In this document: positions 1-7,407 of the stretch, piece after piece | How the letters are laid out: each line of letters starts with the position of its first letter | Position numbering within the stretch: the stretch's first letter is position 1 | Notes under the pieces: generated by a model | Databases searched by the model: none | Seen by the model: the letters and a program-made list of their open reading frames with translations, nothing else | Told to the model about the DNA's origin: nothing | Assembly (NCBI GenBank): GCA_900318065.1 | Contig: ONIY01000033.1 | Coordinates: forward strand, 1-59,457 | DNA from: an uncultured Prevotellaceae bacterium | GTDB taxonomy: Bacteria > Bacteroidota > Bacteroidia > Bacteroidales > Muribaculaceae | Length of the DNA stretch: 59,457 bases | Reading direction: 5' to 3' | Program-made: the position numbers and the translations under genes

Positions 1-1
1 C

Positions 2-838
2 ATCGCTCCCATCGACAAGAACGACTTCTCGTTCAAGAACAAATACACCAAGGGCGAGAAGACTACCTTCGACTACGCCTATATCACCATCCACGGCACC
101 CCGGGCGAGAACGGCATCCTGCAGGGCTACTTCGATCTGATAAAACTGCCCTACTCTACCAGCAACGTGCTGGTGGAGGCGCTCACGTTCAACAAGTACA
201 TGCTCAACAACTACATGCGGCCCTTTGGCGTGACCGTTGCCGACAGCATCCTGCTGCTCAAGGACGTGGACCGCTCTATCACCGAAGACGACATCGAGCG
301 CGAGCTGGGCATGCCATGCTTTGTGAAGCCCACCGACGACGGCTCGAGCTTTGGCGTTACCAAGGTGAAGACCAAGGCACAGCTGGCACCAGCCATCAAG
401 AACGCGTTCAAGCAGTTCAACCAGGTGATGGTGGAGCGGTTCCTCGACGGCACCGAGGTGACCGTGGGATGCTATAAGACTAAGAAGAAAAGCGTGGTGC
501 TGCCTGTCACCGAGGTGGTTACCGACAATGAGTTCTTCGACTACGACGCCAAGTACAACGGTCAGGTGGAGGAAATCACGCCGGCGCGCATCAGCGACGA
601 GCTCACCGCCGCCCTCCAGGCCGAGACAAGCCGCATCTACGACATCCTGCACTGCAACGGCATCATCCGCGTGGACTATATCATCACAAAGAACGACGAC
701 GGCACCAACTGTATCAACATGCTCGAGGTGAACACCACTCCCGGCATGACAGCCACCAGCTTCATCCCGCAGCAAGTGCGCGCAGCAGGCCTCGACATGA
801 CCGAAGTGCTCACCGACATCGTCGAGAATCAGTTTTAA
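2..838 (+). CDS. ddl: D-alanine--D-alanine ligase, 5' end missing
   Basis: Makes the D-Ala-D-Ala dipeptide for peptidoglycan from two D-alanines and ATP in the cytoplasm. The reading frame is open from base 2, so the gene runs off the left edge; internal GTG or ATG codons are not the true start. The visible protein begins in the N-terminal domain with HGTPGENGILQG, the family's conserved substrate-loop region, followed by LPYSTSN, then the ATP-grasp fold (PCFVKPTDDGSSFGVTKV, and VERFLDGTEVTVG) and the C-terminal metal/ATP site EVNTTPGMTATS. About 278 residues are present out of the usual 320-360, so roughly the first 50-80 are missing. The next gene converges from the minus strand after a 720-base repeat-rich gap. 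Confidence 0.95.
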   Translation: MAPIDKNDFSFKNKYTKGEKTTFDYAYITIHGTPGENGILQGYFDLIKLPYSTSNVLVEALTFNKYMLNNYMRPFGVTVADSILLLKDVDRSITEDDIERELGMPCFVKPTDDGSSFGVTKVKTKAQLAPAIKNAFKQFNQVMVERFLDGTEVTVGCYKTKKKSVVLPVTEVVTDNEFFDYDAKYNGQVEEITPARISDELTAALQAETSRIYDILHCNGIIRVDYIITKNDDGTNCINMLEVNTTPGMTATSFIPQQVRAAGLDMTEVLTDIVENQF

Positions 839-1000
839 GCGCTCGAAGAGCGCGGGGAACGTGGAAGGTGGAACGTGGAACGTGCACCTGTCGGCGTGAG
901 GATCGGGGATAAGTGTTAAGTAGCGCCTTGCGGCGCGGGGAACGTGGAAGGTGGAACGTGGAACGTGCGCCTGTCGGCGTGAGGATCGAGGATGGCCCTG
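839..1000. repeat. intergenic mosaic of GGAACGTGGAA-type repeats
   Basis: Two near-identical blocks (about 852-905 and 937-990) carry GGAACGTGGAAGGTGGAACGTGGAACGTG followed by CTGTCGGCGTGAGGATCG. The palindrome GCGCC-ttgc-GGCGC sits just before the second block at about 925-938. The same words return near 3095, 28446 and 30148. No coding signal is seen. Confidence 0.7.
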
Positions 1001-1023
1001 TAGGGACAAGGCGTGCCTTGTCC
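1001..1023. repeat. REP-like palindrome, copy 1
   Basis: GGACAAGGC-gt-GCCTTGTCC is a perfect 9-bp-arm palindrome at 1004-1023, preceded by TAG. Sister copies lie at 1513-1532, 2883-2902 and in the tandem array from 2911; they keep the GGACA...TGTCC frame while the middle bases co-vary (AAGGC, ATGGC, CAGC). Confidence 0.7.
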
Positions 1024-1083
1024 GCTCCGCGCGCGTGGGGAGCGCTGTTCCTACATTGACACACCTTATTATACATATGGCAC

Positions 1084-1114
1084 AAAAAAAATCCTCGGCA
1101 TCTCGCCGGGGATT
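1084..1114 (-). terminator. intrinsic terminator of the small RNA
   Basis: Minus-strand stem AATCCCCGGC / GCCGAGGATT with loop GAGAT, followed by a run of T (A at 1084-1090 on the plus strand). It may also stop read-through from yebC, which lies upstream on the same strand. Confidence 0.7.
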
Positions 1115-1229
1115 GCTTAACTAATTAACCTTCTAATACCATTAACATAAACCTTAAAACAAAAATGAAAAAGAAATTCGTCATCACGACGACTAAGATT
1201 TCATAACCTTAAAAACTAATACCATGAAA
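1084..1229 (-). ncRNA. candidate trans-encoded small RNA with own promoter and terminator
   Basis: Read on the minus strand, a consensus Bacteroidales promoter (1268-1236) is followed about 7 bases later by a predicted transcript of roughly 145 nt. It contains a short hairpin (arms 1178-1182 and 1188-1192) and ends in a 10-bp hairpin (arms 1090-1099 and 1105-1114, one G-U pair, loop of five) followed by seven U residues. The word GGTATTAG occurs twice inside it, each time near AAGGTT. No Shine-Dalgarno-led reading frame is evident on this strand. The plus strand has two tiny frames (1165 and 1224) that look incidental. Family membership is not known to me; a conserved Bacteroidales RNA is possible. 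Confidence 0.6.
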
Positions 1230-1235
1230 ACGATG

Positions 1236-1268
1236 CAAATTTACACCCTTTGGTTGGAATGCACCAAA
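1236..1268 (-). promoter_or_regulatory. Bacteroidales sigma-type promoter for the small RNA
   Basis: On the minus strand the -33 box TTTG (1268-1265) is separated by 21 bases from the -7 box TAAATTTG (1243-1236), matching TTTG-N19-21-TAnnTTTG exactly. Transcription would start near 1229. Confidence 0.65.
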
Positions 1269-1339
1269 TTTTATTCCGTTTTTTTGTCAATTTGCCCCGA
1301 AATTTAACTCTATTTTATGTTTGTAAATAGATTTTAAGG

Positions 1340-1559
1340 CAATTGCACCTAAAACATAGGGGTCGCCTCCAGCGACATGGGGTGGACAGCAACACCCCCA
1401 GTGCCAGTTGATCCACTCGCTCCGCTCGTTTTTCTCAACTGGTACTGGGGGTTACACATGTGGCCAGCCTCCGGCTGGGGATTACTTCACCTCTCGGCCT
1501 TCGTGGAAAAGCGGACATGGCACGCCATGTCCCTACATCAATCTGTAGATTGACTTTGG
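1340..1559. repeat. intergenic repeat block with REP-like palindrome copy 2
   Basis: Non-coding stretch containing an inverted repeat around CAGTGCCAGTTGA (about 1400-1412) and TCAACTGGTACTGG (about 1435-1449), and a perfect palindrome GGACATGGC-ac-GCCATGTCC at 1513-1532 followed by CTACA. It belongs to the same family as 1001-1023 and 2883-2902. Confidence 0.6.
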
Positions 1560-2288
1560 TTACTCCTCTACTCCGGCCTCTTTCATGTTGGTGAAGACGT
1601 TTTGAACATCGTCGTCTTCCTCCAGCACTTCAAGGAGTTTCTCCATGTCGGCAGTCTGTTCCTCGTTGAGCTCCTTGTAGTCGGCAGGCTCGTAGACAAA
1701 CTCCGAACTCTTGATCTCGAAGCCGTTCTCCTCAAGATACTTCTGGATGTCACCGTTCGACTCAAAAGCCGCGCTGATGATGATTTCCTCCTCGTCCTGC
1801 TCAATCTCCTCGGCTCCAAAGTCGATGAGCTCAAGCTCGAGATCCTCGAGGCTCACGCCGTCCTTAGGCTCCACGTGGAAATAGGCCTTGTGGCTGAACA
1901 TGAACGCCACGCTGCCCGAGTTGCCCAGCGTTCCGCCCTTCTTGTTGAAGTAGCTGCGCAGGTTGGCAACGGTGCGGGTGGTGTTGTCGGTAGCAGTCTC
2001 CACGAGGATGGCGATTCCGTGAGGTCCGTATCCCTCGTAGATCACCTCCTTGTAGTCGCTAGCGTCCTTGTCGCTCGCCTTCTTGATGGCGCGCTCCACG
2101 GTGTCCTTAGGCATGTTGGCAGCCTTGGCGTTGGCCATCAAGGCACGCAGACGCGAGTTTGACGTTGGGTCGGGACCACCAGCCTTGACAGCCATAGTGA
2201 TTTCCTTACCAATCTTAGTAAACGTGCGGGACATGCTGCCCCAGCGTTTCAGTTTTCTTGCTTTGCGATATTCAAAAGCTCTTCCCAT
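1560..2288 (-). CDS. yebC: YebC/PmpR (TACO1) family protein
   Basis: A 242-residue protein of the YebC/TACO1 family. Members have been described as transcriptional regulators and, more recently, as factors helping ribosomes through difficult sequences; which applies here is not visible. The protein opens with MGRAFEYRKARKLKRWGSMS and continues with the conserved first domain (IGKEITMAVKAGGPDP, NSRLRALMANAKAANMPKDTVERAIKKA), then YEGYGPHGIAILVETATDN and the acidic C-terminal domains. Length fits the family. The start at 2288 is supported by the conserved MGR(A/G)FE beginning. It lies alone between repeat-rich gaps, upstream of a cupin gene on the same strand 185 bases away. Confidence 0.93.
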   Translation of the reverse strand: MGRAFEYRKARKLKRWGSMSRTFTKIGKEITMAVKAGGPDPTSNSRLRALMANAKAANMPKDTVERAIKKASDKDASDYKEVIYEGYGPHGIAILVETATDNTTRTVANLRSYFNKKGGTLGNSGSVAFMFSHKAYFHVEPKDGVSLEDLELELIDFGAEEIEQDEEEIIISAAFESNGDIQKYLEENGFEIKSSEFVYEPADYKELNEEQTADMEKLLEVLEEDDDVQNVFTNMKEAGVEE

Positions 2289-2473
2289 AAAAAATATATT
2301 TTAAGTTATCAGTAGTCAGTTATCTGTTATCAGTTTTTAGTAGAATAGTTAAGTAGTTAAGTAGTAGAGTAGTTGAGTAGTTGAGTAGTTGAGAACTCTT
2401 CCCTCTCACCTCTCACCTCTCACCTCTCACCTCTGTCTTCCATAAACTATCAACCATAAACCAAGTTTCTTCC
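2289..2473. repeat. simple-sequence intergenic repeats
   Basis: Contains TTATCAGTAGTCAGTTATCTG-like words, five or more copies of AGTAGTTGAGTAG (about 2347-2395), four tandem copies of CACCTCTC (about 2404-2436) and CTTCCATAAACTATCAACCATAAACC. The same words recur at other operon boundaries in the window. Confidence 0.65.
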
Positions 2474-2812
2474 TCACTTCTTGTCGTGCACGGGCACTAC
2501 TGCGAGGAACTTGAGGGTGGTTGTGCCGCGGTTCATCAGGCTGTGGCTGCTGCCCATGGGGCAATAGTGCACCTGCCCAGGCTGGAGGGTCTCCTCGCCG
2601 CTGTCGGTGAGCACGGTGGCCTCGCCCTCAAGGAAATACATTATCTCACTGTCGGTGTCGTGGCTGTGGTAGCCAATCGATGACCCCGGTTCGAGCGTGC
2701 CGAGCATGATCTTGTTGTTGTCGTCAACAAATCGGCGTGACACATATTCTCCCTCGCCACCCTTGAAACAGGCGGCAACGTTAACCTCCAAGTCGTTAAA
2801 ATCCAGTTTCAT
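2474..2812 (-). CDS. small single-domain cupin protein
   Basis: A 112-residue cytoplasmic cupin_2 beta-barrel. The first cupin motif is GYHSHDTDSEIMYFLEGEA, giving metal ligands His49, His51 and Glu56; the second motif, PGQVHYCPMGSSHSLMN, supplies His90, so the usual 3-His/1-Glu metal site is complete. Small cupins of this kind occur as isomerases, sugar-binding or stress-related proteins; neither sequence nor neighbours decide which. It sits between yebC and pheT on the same strand but is separated from both by repeat blocks, so it is probably transcribed separately. Confidence 0.85.
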   Translation of the reverse strand: MKLDFNDLEVNVAACFKGGEGEYVSRRFVDDNNKIMLGTLEPGSSIGYHSHDTDSEIMYFLEGEATVLTDSGEETLQPGQVHYCPMGSSHSLMNRGTTTLKFLAVVPVHDKK

Positions 2813-2882
2813 TGCTATCTAACTCTTAAAACTTTACTCTTATCACTTTGCACGTGGCGCCTCGTAGCTTGCGACTGAGGGC

Positions 2883-2902
2883 GGACAAGGCACGCCTTGT
2901 CC
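2883..2902. repeat. REP-like palindrome, copy 3
   Basis: GGACAAGGC-ac-GCCTTGTCC, perfect 9-bp arms, followed by CTACA as in copy 2. Confidence 0.7.
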
Positions 2903-2910
2903 CTACAATC

Positions 2911-3075
2911 CTCAACGCTCCCTCGCTTGGGGTGGACACAGCGGGCTGTGTCCCTACAGCATTGCCTCAACGCTCCCTCGCTTGGGGTGGACACAGCGGG
3001 CTGTGTCCCTACAGCATTGCCTCAACGCGCCCTCGCTTGGGGTGGACACAGCGGGCTGTGTCCCTACAGCATTGC
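2911..3075. repeat. 55-bp tandem array, three copies, each with a REP-like palindrome
   Basis: Units begin at 2911, 2966 and 3021 with CTCAACGC and are nearly identical over 55 bp; a partial fourth begins at 3076. Each carries CCCTCGCTTGGGG and then the palindrome GGACACAGC-gg-GCTGTGTCC followed by CTACAGCATTG. Open frames through it give repeated peptides but are not taken as coding. Confidence 0.85.
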
Positions 3076-3142
3076 CTCAACACGCCGCAAGGCGAACATT
3101 CCACGTTCCACGTTCCCCGCGCCGCAAGGCGCAACTTAACAC

Positions 3143-5608
3143 TTATCTCAGCTTTGCTCCCACTTGCTTCTCGAGGTTTGCCACAATCTTGCCCATCACG
3201 GCATCGATTTGCTTGTCCTGCAGGGTCTTGACGTCGTCCTGGAGAGTGACGCTGATGGCGTAGGACTTCTTGCCAGCCTCGAGGTTCTTGCCCTCGTAGA
3301 CGTCGAAGAGGTTCACGCCGCGCAGCAGGTGACGCTCGCTCTGCTCAACCACGCGCTTGATTTGGTCGTAGGTGACAGTGCTGTCGACGAGCAGCGCCAA
3401 GTCGCGGCGCACGGGCAGCGTCTTGGGCAGGTCGGCATATTTTGTCTTTGCCTTAGCAGCCATCTTGCACACGGCGTTCCAGTTAAGCTCGGCAAAGTAG
3501 ACCACCTGGGTGCAATGGGCCTTCTTGTGCTGCTCGGCAGTGATAACACCCAGCTCGCCAATGAGTTTGCCACCATGGTTCTTGTAGGCAATACCCAGGG
3601 CAAACACATCGTTGCTGAACTCCTCTACCGTGAGGTCGCGCTGTGCTATTCCCAAGCGGCTGAAGATGTTCTCAACAGCGGCTTTGAGGTCGTAGATATT
3701 GAGTTTGCGAGCCTTCTCGGTCCAGCTGTCGCCGTGGTTCTCACCAGTGAGCCATATGCCCAGTGCGGTGTGCTCGCTATAAGGTGCGAGAGCCACCTCC
3801 TCGTTGCTTGCCTCGGGGCTGAAGTGGTAAACGTTGCCAAACTCATACATCTTCAAGTTGGGGTTCTTGTGGTTGATGTTGCGAGCGGCGCTCTCGAGTC
3901 CGCCAAAGAGCAACGTCTGGCGCATGAGGCACAGGTCGCTGCTCAAGGGGTTCATCACGTGCACGCAGTTGGCCTCGGGATAGGCCTGGCAGCCCTCATA
4001 GTAGCTCTGTGCGGTGAGCGAGTTGTTCATTATCTCATAGAAGCCTTGCGAGGTCAACTGGTTGGAGATGAGCTCCTGCATGTCGTCGCGGAAGTCGACC
4101 ATGCCCTTGATGGAGAGTGAACTCTTCACCTGGCTGCCAATCTCCACATTGTTGTAGCCATAGACGCGCAGGATGTCCTCCACCACGTCGCACGGACGCT
4201 GAACGTCGACACGATAGGTGGGCACCACGAGCGAGAGCTTCTCGTCGTCCTCGGCGGTGATTTCCATCTCCAGGCTCTTGACGATGCTCTTAACGGTGTC
4301 CTTGGGGATATCCTTGCCAATGAGGCTGTTGACGTAGTCATAGCGCAGCTCCACGGGGAATCCGGGGAAGTCGTGCTGCTTGATGTCGACAATCTCGCCA
4401 CAAATCTCGCCGCCTGCCACTTCCTTGATGAGCATGGCAGCAAGCTTGAGGTTATAGACCACGTCGTTGGGGTCGATGCCGCGCTCAAAGCGGAACGACG
4501 CGTCGGTGTTCAACGCAAAGCGGCGGGCGCTCTTGCGAATCCATGTGGGATGGAAGTAGGCCGACTCGAGGAAGATGTCGGTAGTCGCCTCGGTCACACC
4601 ACTGTCAAGGCCGCCAAACACGCCGCCAATGCACATGGGGTCCTCGGCGTTGCAAATCATCAGGTCGCGGTCGGTGAGCGTGCGCTCCACGCCGTCGAGG
4701 GTGACAAATTTAGTGCCTGGCTTGCAGGTGCGCACCACAACCTTGTCGCCCTTGATCTTGCTCAGGTCGAAGCTATGCAGTGGCTGGTTGGTGCCAAGCA
4801 GGATATAGTTGGTTATGTCGACTATATTGTTGATGGGACGCTGGCCCACGGTGGTGAGGAAGTCCTTCAACCACTTTGGGCTCTCGCCCACCTTCACGTT
4901 GCGAATGGTCAAGCCGCAGTAGCGGGGGCATGCCTCGCCGTTCTCCACCTCAACGGGGATGCCGCCGTCGGGGCGGTCGATCTTGAAGCCGTCTACGCTG
5001 GGGCGGCGCAGATTGCCGTCCTTGCCGTGGCACTTGAGCCAGGCGTTGAGGTCGCGCGCCACACCATAGTGCGAGCCGCCATCAATGCGGTTAGGGGTGA
5101 GGTCCACCTCTATGAGCCAGTCGCTCTCGATGCCATAGTAGGTGGCGGCGGGAGTGCCCACCACGGCGTCGTCGGGCAAGACGATGATGCCGGCATGGTC
5201 GCTGCCTATGCCTATCTCATCCTCGGCGCATATCATGCCGAAGGAGTCGGTGCCACGCAGTTTCGACTTCTTGATTACAAATTCCTTGTCGCCGTCGTAG
5301 AGCACAGTGCCCACGGTAGCCACTATCACCTTCTGGCCCGCTGCCACATTGGGGGCGCCGCACACGATTTGCACTGGCTCCTCGCCGTTGCCCAGGTCCA
5401 CGGTGGTGAGGTGCAGGTGGTCACTGTTGGGGTGAGGCTCGCAAGTGAGCACCTTGCCCACTACCAGGCCTTTGAGTCCGCCACGAATTGTCTCTACTTC
5501 CTCGACGGCGCCCACCTCAAGTCCGAGCGATGTCAGCGCGTCACCCACCTCTTGAGCAGTGAGGTCGAAGTCAAGGTATTGTTTCAACCATTTTAATGAA
5601 ATGTTCAT
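3143..5608 (-). CDS. pheT: phenylalanyl-tRNA synthetase, beta subunit
   Basis: The 821-residue beta subunit of the alpha2beta2 enzyme that charges tRNA-Phe. The start MNISLKWLKQYLDFDLT is typical. Domains in order: N-terminal segment, EMAP/OB tRNA-binding domain at about 40-150 (VGKVLTCEPHPNSDHLHLTTVDLG, IVCGAPNV), B3/B4 editing domain at about 210-390, B5 domain at about 400-480, the catalytic-like core, and a C-terminal ferredoxin-like anticodon-binding domain (LPKTLPVRRDLALLVD onwards). Length matches bacterial PheT. The alpha subunit gene is not adjacent in this window, as is common in Bacteroidales. A -7-like box lies at 5711-5704. Confidence 0.97.
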   Translation of the reverse strand: MNISLKWLKQYLDFDLTAQEVGDALTSLGLEVGAVEEVETIRGGLKGLVVGKVLTCEPHPNSDHLHLTTVDLGNGEEPVQIVCGAPNVAAGQKVIVATVGTVLYDGDKEFVIKKSKLRGTDSFGMICAEDEIGIGSDHAGIIVLPDDAVVGTPAATYYGIESDWLIEVDLTPNRIDGGSHYGVARDLNAWLKCHGKDGNLRRPSVDGFKIDRPDGGIPVEVENGEACPRYCGLTIRNVKVGESPKWLKDFLTTVGQRPINNIVDITNYILLGTNQPLHSFDLSKIKGDKVVVRTCKPGTKFVTLDGVERTLTDRDLMICNAEDPMCIGGVFGGLDSGVTEATTDIFLESAYFHPTWIRKSARRFALNTDASFRFERGIDPNDVVYNLKLAAMLIKEVAGGEICGEIVDIKQHDFPGFPVELRYDYVNSLIGKDIPKDTVKSIVKSLEMEITAEDDEKLSLVVPTYRVDVQRPCDVVEDILRVYGYNNVEIGSQVKSSLSIKGMVDFRDDMQELISNQLTSQGFYEIMNNSLTAQSYYEGCQAYPEANCVHVMNPLSSDLCLMRQTLLFGGLESAARNINHKNPNLKMYEFGNVYHFSPEASNEEVALAPYSEHTALGIWLTGENHGDSWTEKARKLNIYDLKAAVENIFSRLGIAQRDLTVEEFSNDVFALGIAYKNHGGKLIGELGVITAEQHKKAHCTQVVYFAELNWNAVCKMAAKAKTKYADLPKTLPVRRDLALLVDSTVTYDQIKRVVEQSERHLLRGVNLFDVYEGKNLEAGKKSYAISVTLQDDVKTLQDKQIDAVMGKIVANLEKQVGAKLR

Positions 5609-5703
5609 ATTTTATGTTGTTATTTGTTTTAATATCAATCTTTTACATGGTTGAATATGGGTATTATCCAATAAAAAGAGAACCCATTTTTCCAATCAAG
5701 TTG

Positions 5704-5711
5704 CAAAGTTA
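5704..5711 (-). promoter_or_regulatory. probable pheT -7 promoter box
   Basis: TAACTTTG on the minus strand fits TAnnTTTG. The -33 region (ATTGG about 21 bases upstream) is a weak match. The leader to the pheT start would be about 90 bases. Confidence 0.4.
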
Positions 5712-5920
5712 GTAATTTTTGCCGTAACTACCCCAATTTGAACAACAAACTTTTCGAAACCCAGTTTTTAATTCTCTCATCCATGATGTCCAACCCTCCA
5801 AAAAACTAAAACTTTTTAGAAATGAAATTCAAAATAATATCAACTTTTTTAGAGTCATTTTAAGACCAGCCTCGAAACACGACAATCTAACAATATCAGC
5901 GTGCCATATTTCAAAAAAAT

Positions 5921-5952
5921 TTTGCACTATTATTGTATTTTGTATATCTTTG
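5921..5952 (+). promoter_or_regulatory. strong promoter of the 6S-like RNA
   Basis: TTTG (5921-5924), 20-base spacer, TATCTTTG (5945-5952): a full match to the Bacteroidales consensus. Transcription would start near 5959. The nearest plus-strand coding start is more than 300 bases downstream. Confidence 0.7.
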
Positions 5953-5958
5953 CAAACG

Positions 5959-6195
5959 AATCCGAGCAAACTTGTAGAGACAAGCTCTTGCAGGAAGATA
6001 TAAAGAAAGCGTTTTGTTTTATTCTTTATAGGAAATTTCGCCAAAAATTAACACAGAAGAATAAAGCAGTCTAAAAAACGCCTTCCGTCTGCCAATACAT
6101 CATCCCCATTGGCGGGGCAACAGTATATGGCATCGCGTGGGGGATGACTGTTTATTTCTGCGTGGGCGTTTGGCGATGCCTCCTATAAAATAAAC
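5959..6195 (+). ncRNA. ssrS: 6S-like RNA (candidate ssrS)
   Basis: The region folds as a long interrupted rod. Outer stem: 6026-6033 (TTATAGGA) with 6181-6188 (TCCTATAA); a symmetric 4x4 internal loop; 6038-6045 (TCGCCAAA) with 6169-6176 (TTTGGCGA); a large one-sided bulge; CGCC 6079-6082 with GGCG 6165-6168; a symmetric 17x17 bubble (6083-6099 and 6148-6164); then 6100-6107 (TCATCCCC) with 6140-6147 (GGGGATGA) and a large apical loop. A closing stem, central bubble and apical stem is the plan of 6S RNA, which binds the sigma-factor holoenzyme. It lacks signatures of RNase P RNA, SRP RNA or tmRNA. The exact ends are inferred. It lies in AT-rich DNA between divergent pheT and a plus-strand gene. 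Confidence 0.55.
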
Positions 6196-6283
6196 CAGAC
6201 AAGTCTCCACGCTATCTTTTTACTTATACATAACCATAAACCCATGCCCTACTTGAGGAGACAAAGTGGGCGCTTTTAAGAAA

Positions 6284-6763
6284 ATGAAAAAACTATTTTT
6301 TTGCTTAATTCTATTGCAAGCCTTTGCATTAAATGCCTTCTCACATGAAGCTCCTCAAAGTTCTGATGATTATTATGTAGTTGACTGTGCCTATTGCTAC
6401 AAAACAGGGCGTTGCAACATCTGTGGCGGTAGTGGTGTTGTTTATTTCATGTACATGTCACAATATTGCTTTAGTTGTCGTGGCTACGGAAAATGCACCT
6501 ATTGTGGTGGAGCTGGAAAAGTATATATAAAGAAACAAGCTGCACCAGCAGCCGGATATGGCGGTGGTTACAGTGGTGGCTACAGCAGTGGCAGTTCAAG
6601 TAGTTCAAGCAGCTCAAGTGGACGCAATACATGCAAATCATGTAACGGCACAGGGCGGCATCCACGGTGCAATGGCACTGGATGGGATGGCTCGTCGAGT
6701 TGTGCCTCGTGTAATGGAACAGGGAAATGTGGCGTTTGTTACGGCCGAGGATGGTTCTATTAG
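6284..6763 (+). CDS. secreted CxxCxGxG zinc-knuckle protein
   Basis: A 159-residue exported protein, starting at the ATG at 6284 because a clean signal peptide follows (MKKLFFCLILLQAFALNAFS); a GTG at 6266 only adds six residues. The mature part has DnaJ-like knuckles: CAYCYKTGRCNICGGSG, then CFSCRGYGKCTYCGGAG, a Gly/Ser/Tyr-rich linker of about 30 residues with a run of nine serines, and a second cluster (CKSCNGTG, RCNGTG, CASCNGTGKCGVCYGRG). DnaJ uses such knuckles to bind zinc and unfolded protein; the J-domain is absent, so only metal binding is a fair inference. The gene is AT-rich relative to neighbours and is the first of three small exported proteins in the same orientation. Confidence 0.75.
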   Translation: MKKLFFCLILLQAFALNAFSHEAPQSSDDYYVVDCAYCYKTGRCNICGGSGVVYFMYMSQYCFSCRGYGKCTYCGGAGKVYIKKQAAPAAGYGGGYSGGYSSGSSSSSSSSSGRNTCKSCNGTGRHPRCNGTGWDGSSSCASCNGTGKCGVCYGRGWFY

Positions 6764-6841
6764 TACTGCAATCACTTATTAAATAATTTATTACAATAAA
6801 GTTTAAAAGTTGCTCCCGACACGAATTCAGGGTAATTGATT

Positions 6842-7333
6842 ATGCAAACTTTGATAAAAAAATTAATTAAAACCGCTCTCGTGGCAATCGTGTGCCTTGT
6901 GGCATCACCTCTAACTAACGCTCAAAGCACAGTGTACTTTTTCGCAAGATCGTTCGATAATTGTGAAATATCATTAAAGATGAATGGCGAAGAAATTGGA
7001 GAGCTTCGAGGTTCTCTGAAGAAGAGTGTAGGCCCCTTTCATTCGATGAAAATTCCAAGTTGCAGTTACAATGCCTGTTATAGAAAATGTACAATAAATG
7101 ATGAGGGTAAAATGCTCTTTAGGGTTGATTTTAAGTTTACTAATTGTAGTTCTCTTGCTGTCTCAGAACTTGATACTGAGATTCAATTAAACCTTACACC
7201 AGGTTCGATTCATTATATAAAACTTGATAATAAAGGATTAAAAGATATTATTTTAAAAGAAATCACTGAGAAAGAAGCACAAAAAATGCTTAAAGACAAG
7301 AAGTACGAAATACTTCCTGAGTATATTCATTAA
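6842..7333 (+). CDS. small exported protein, DUF2846-like
   Basis: A 163-residue protein from the ATG at 6842 (an in-frame TTG at 6836 adds two residues). It has a signal peptide ending near PLTNAQ. The mature part begins STVYFFARSFDNCEISLKMNGEEIGELRG and later has LTPGSIHYIKL, a layout reminiscent of the DUF2846 family (a short beta-rich domain with a 'xVYVxR...vxIdGxxIGxL...pGxH' pattern). That assignment is by eye. Codon use and base composition are AT-rich like the genes on either side. Role unknown. Confidence 0.6.
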   Translation: MQTLIKKLIKTALVAIVCLVASPLTNAQSTVYFFARSFDNCEISLKMNGEEIGELRGSLKKSVGPFHSMKIPSCSYNACYRKCTINDEGKMLFRVDFKFTNCSSLAVSELDTEIQLNLTPGSIHYIKLDNKGLKDIILKEITEKEAQKMLKDKKYEILPEYIH

Positions 7334-7407
7334 TTAGTATAATTACTTAGTGCCATCATGTTTTTTGATGGCACTAAGTTGAAGTTGTATTTATATTTGT
7401 CGGAATC

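Noticed and set aside
1165-1315. Tiny plus-strand frames (MKKKFVITTTKIS and MKTMQIYTLW) considered as leader peptides of an attenuator
   Set aside because: No plus-strand structural gene follows, and the hairpin with its T-run works on the opposite strand.
2848-3263. Overlapping open frames of 80-127 codons across the 55-bp repeats
   Set aside because: They arise from tandem repetition of a palindromic element; the peptides merely repeat (GWTQRAVSLQHCLN) in several frames and lack start signals.
5829-6044. 71-codon minus-strand frame
   Set aside because: It overlaps the 6S-like promoter and 5' part, is AT-driven and has no recognisable features.
6091-6157. Pseudoknot riboswitch in front of the secreted knuckle gene
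   Set aside because: The loop at 6100-6107 can pair downstream, but the same bases fit better into a long 6S-like rod, and the coding start is far beyond it.
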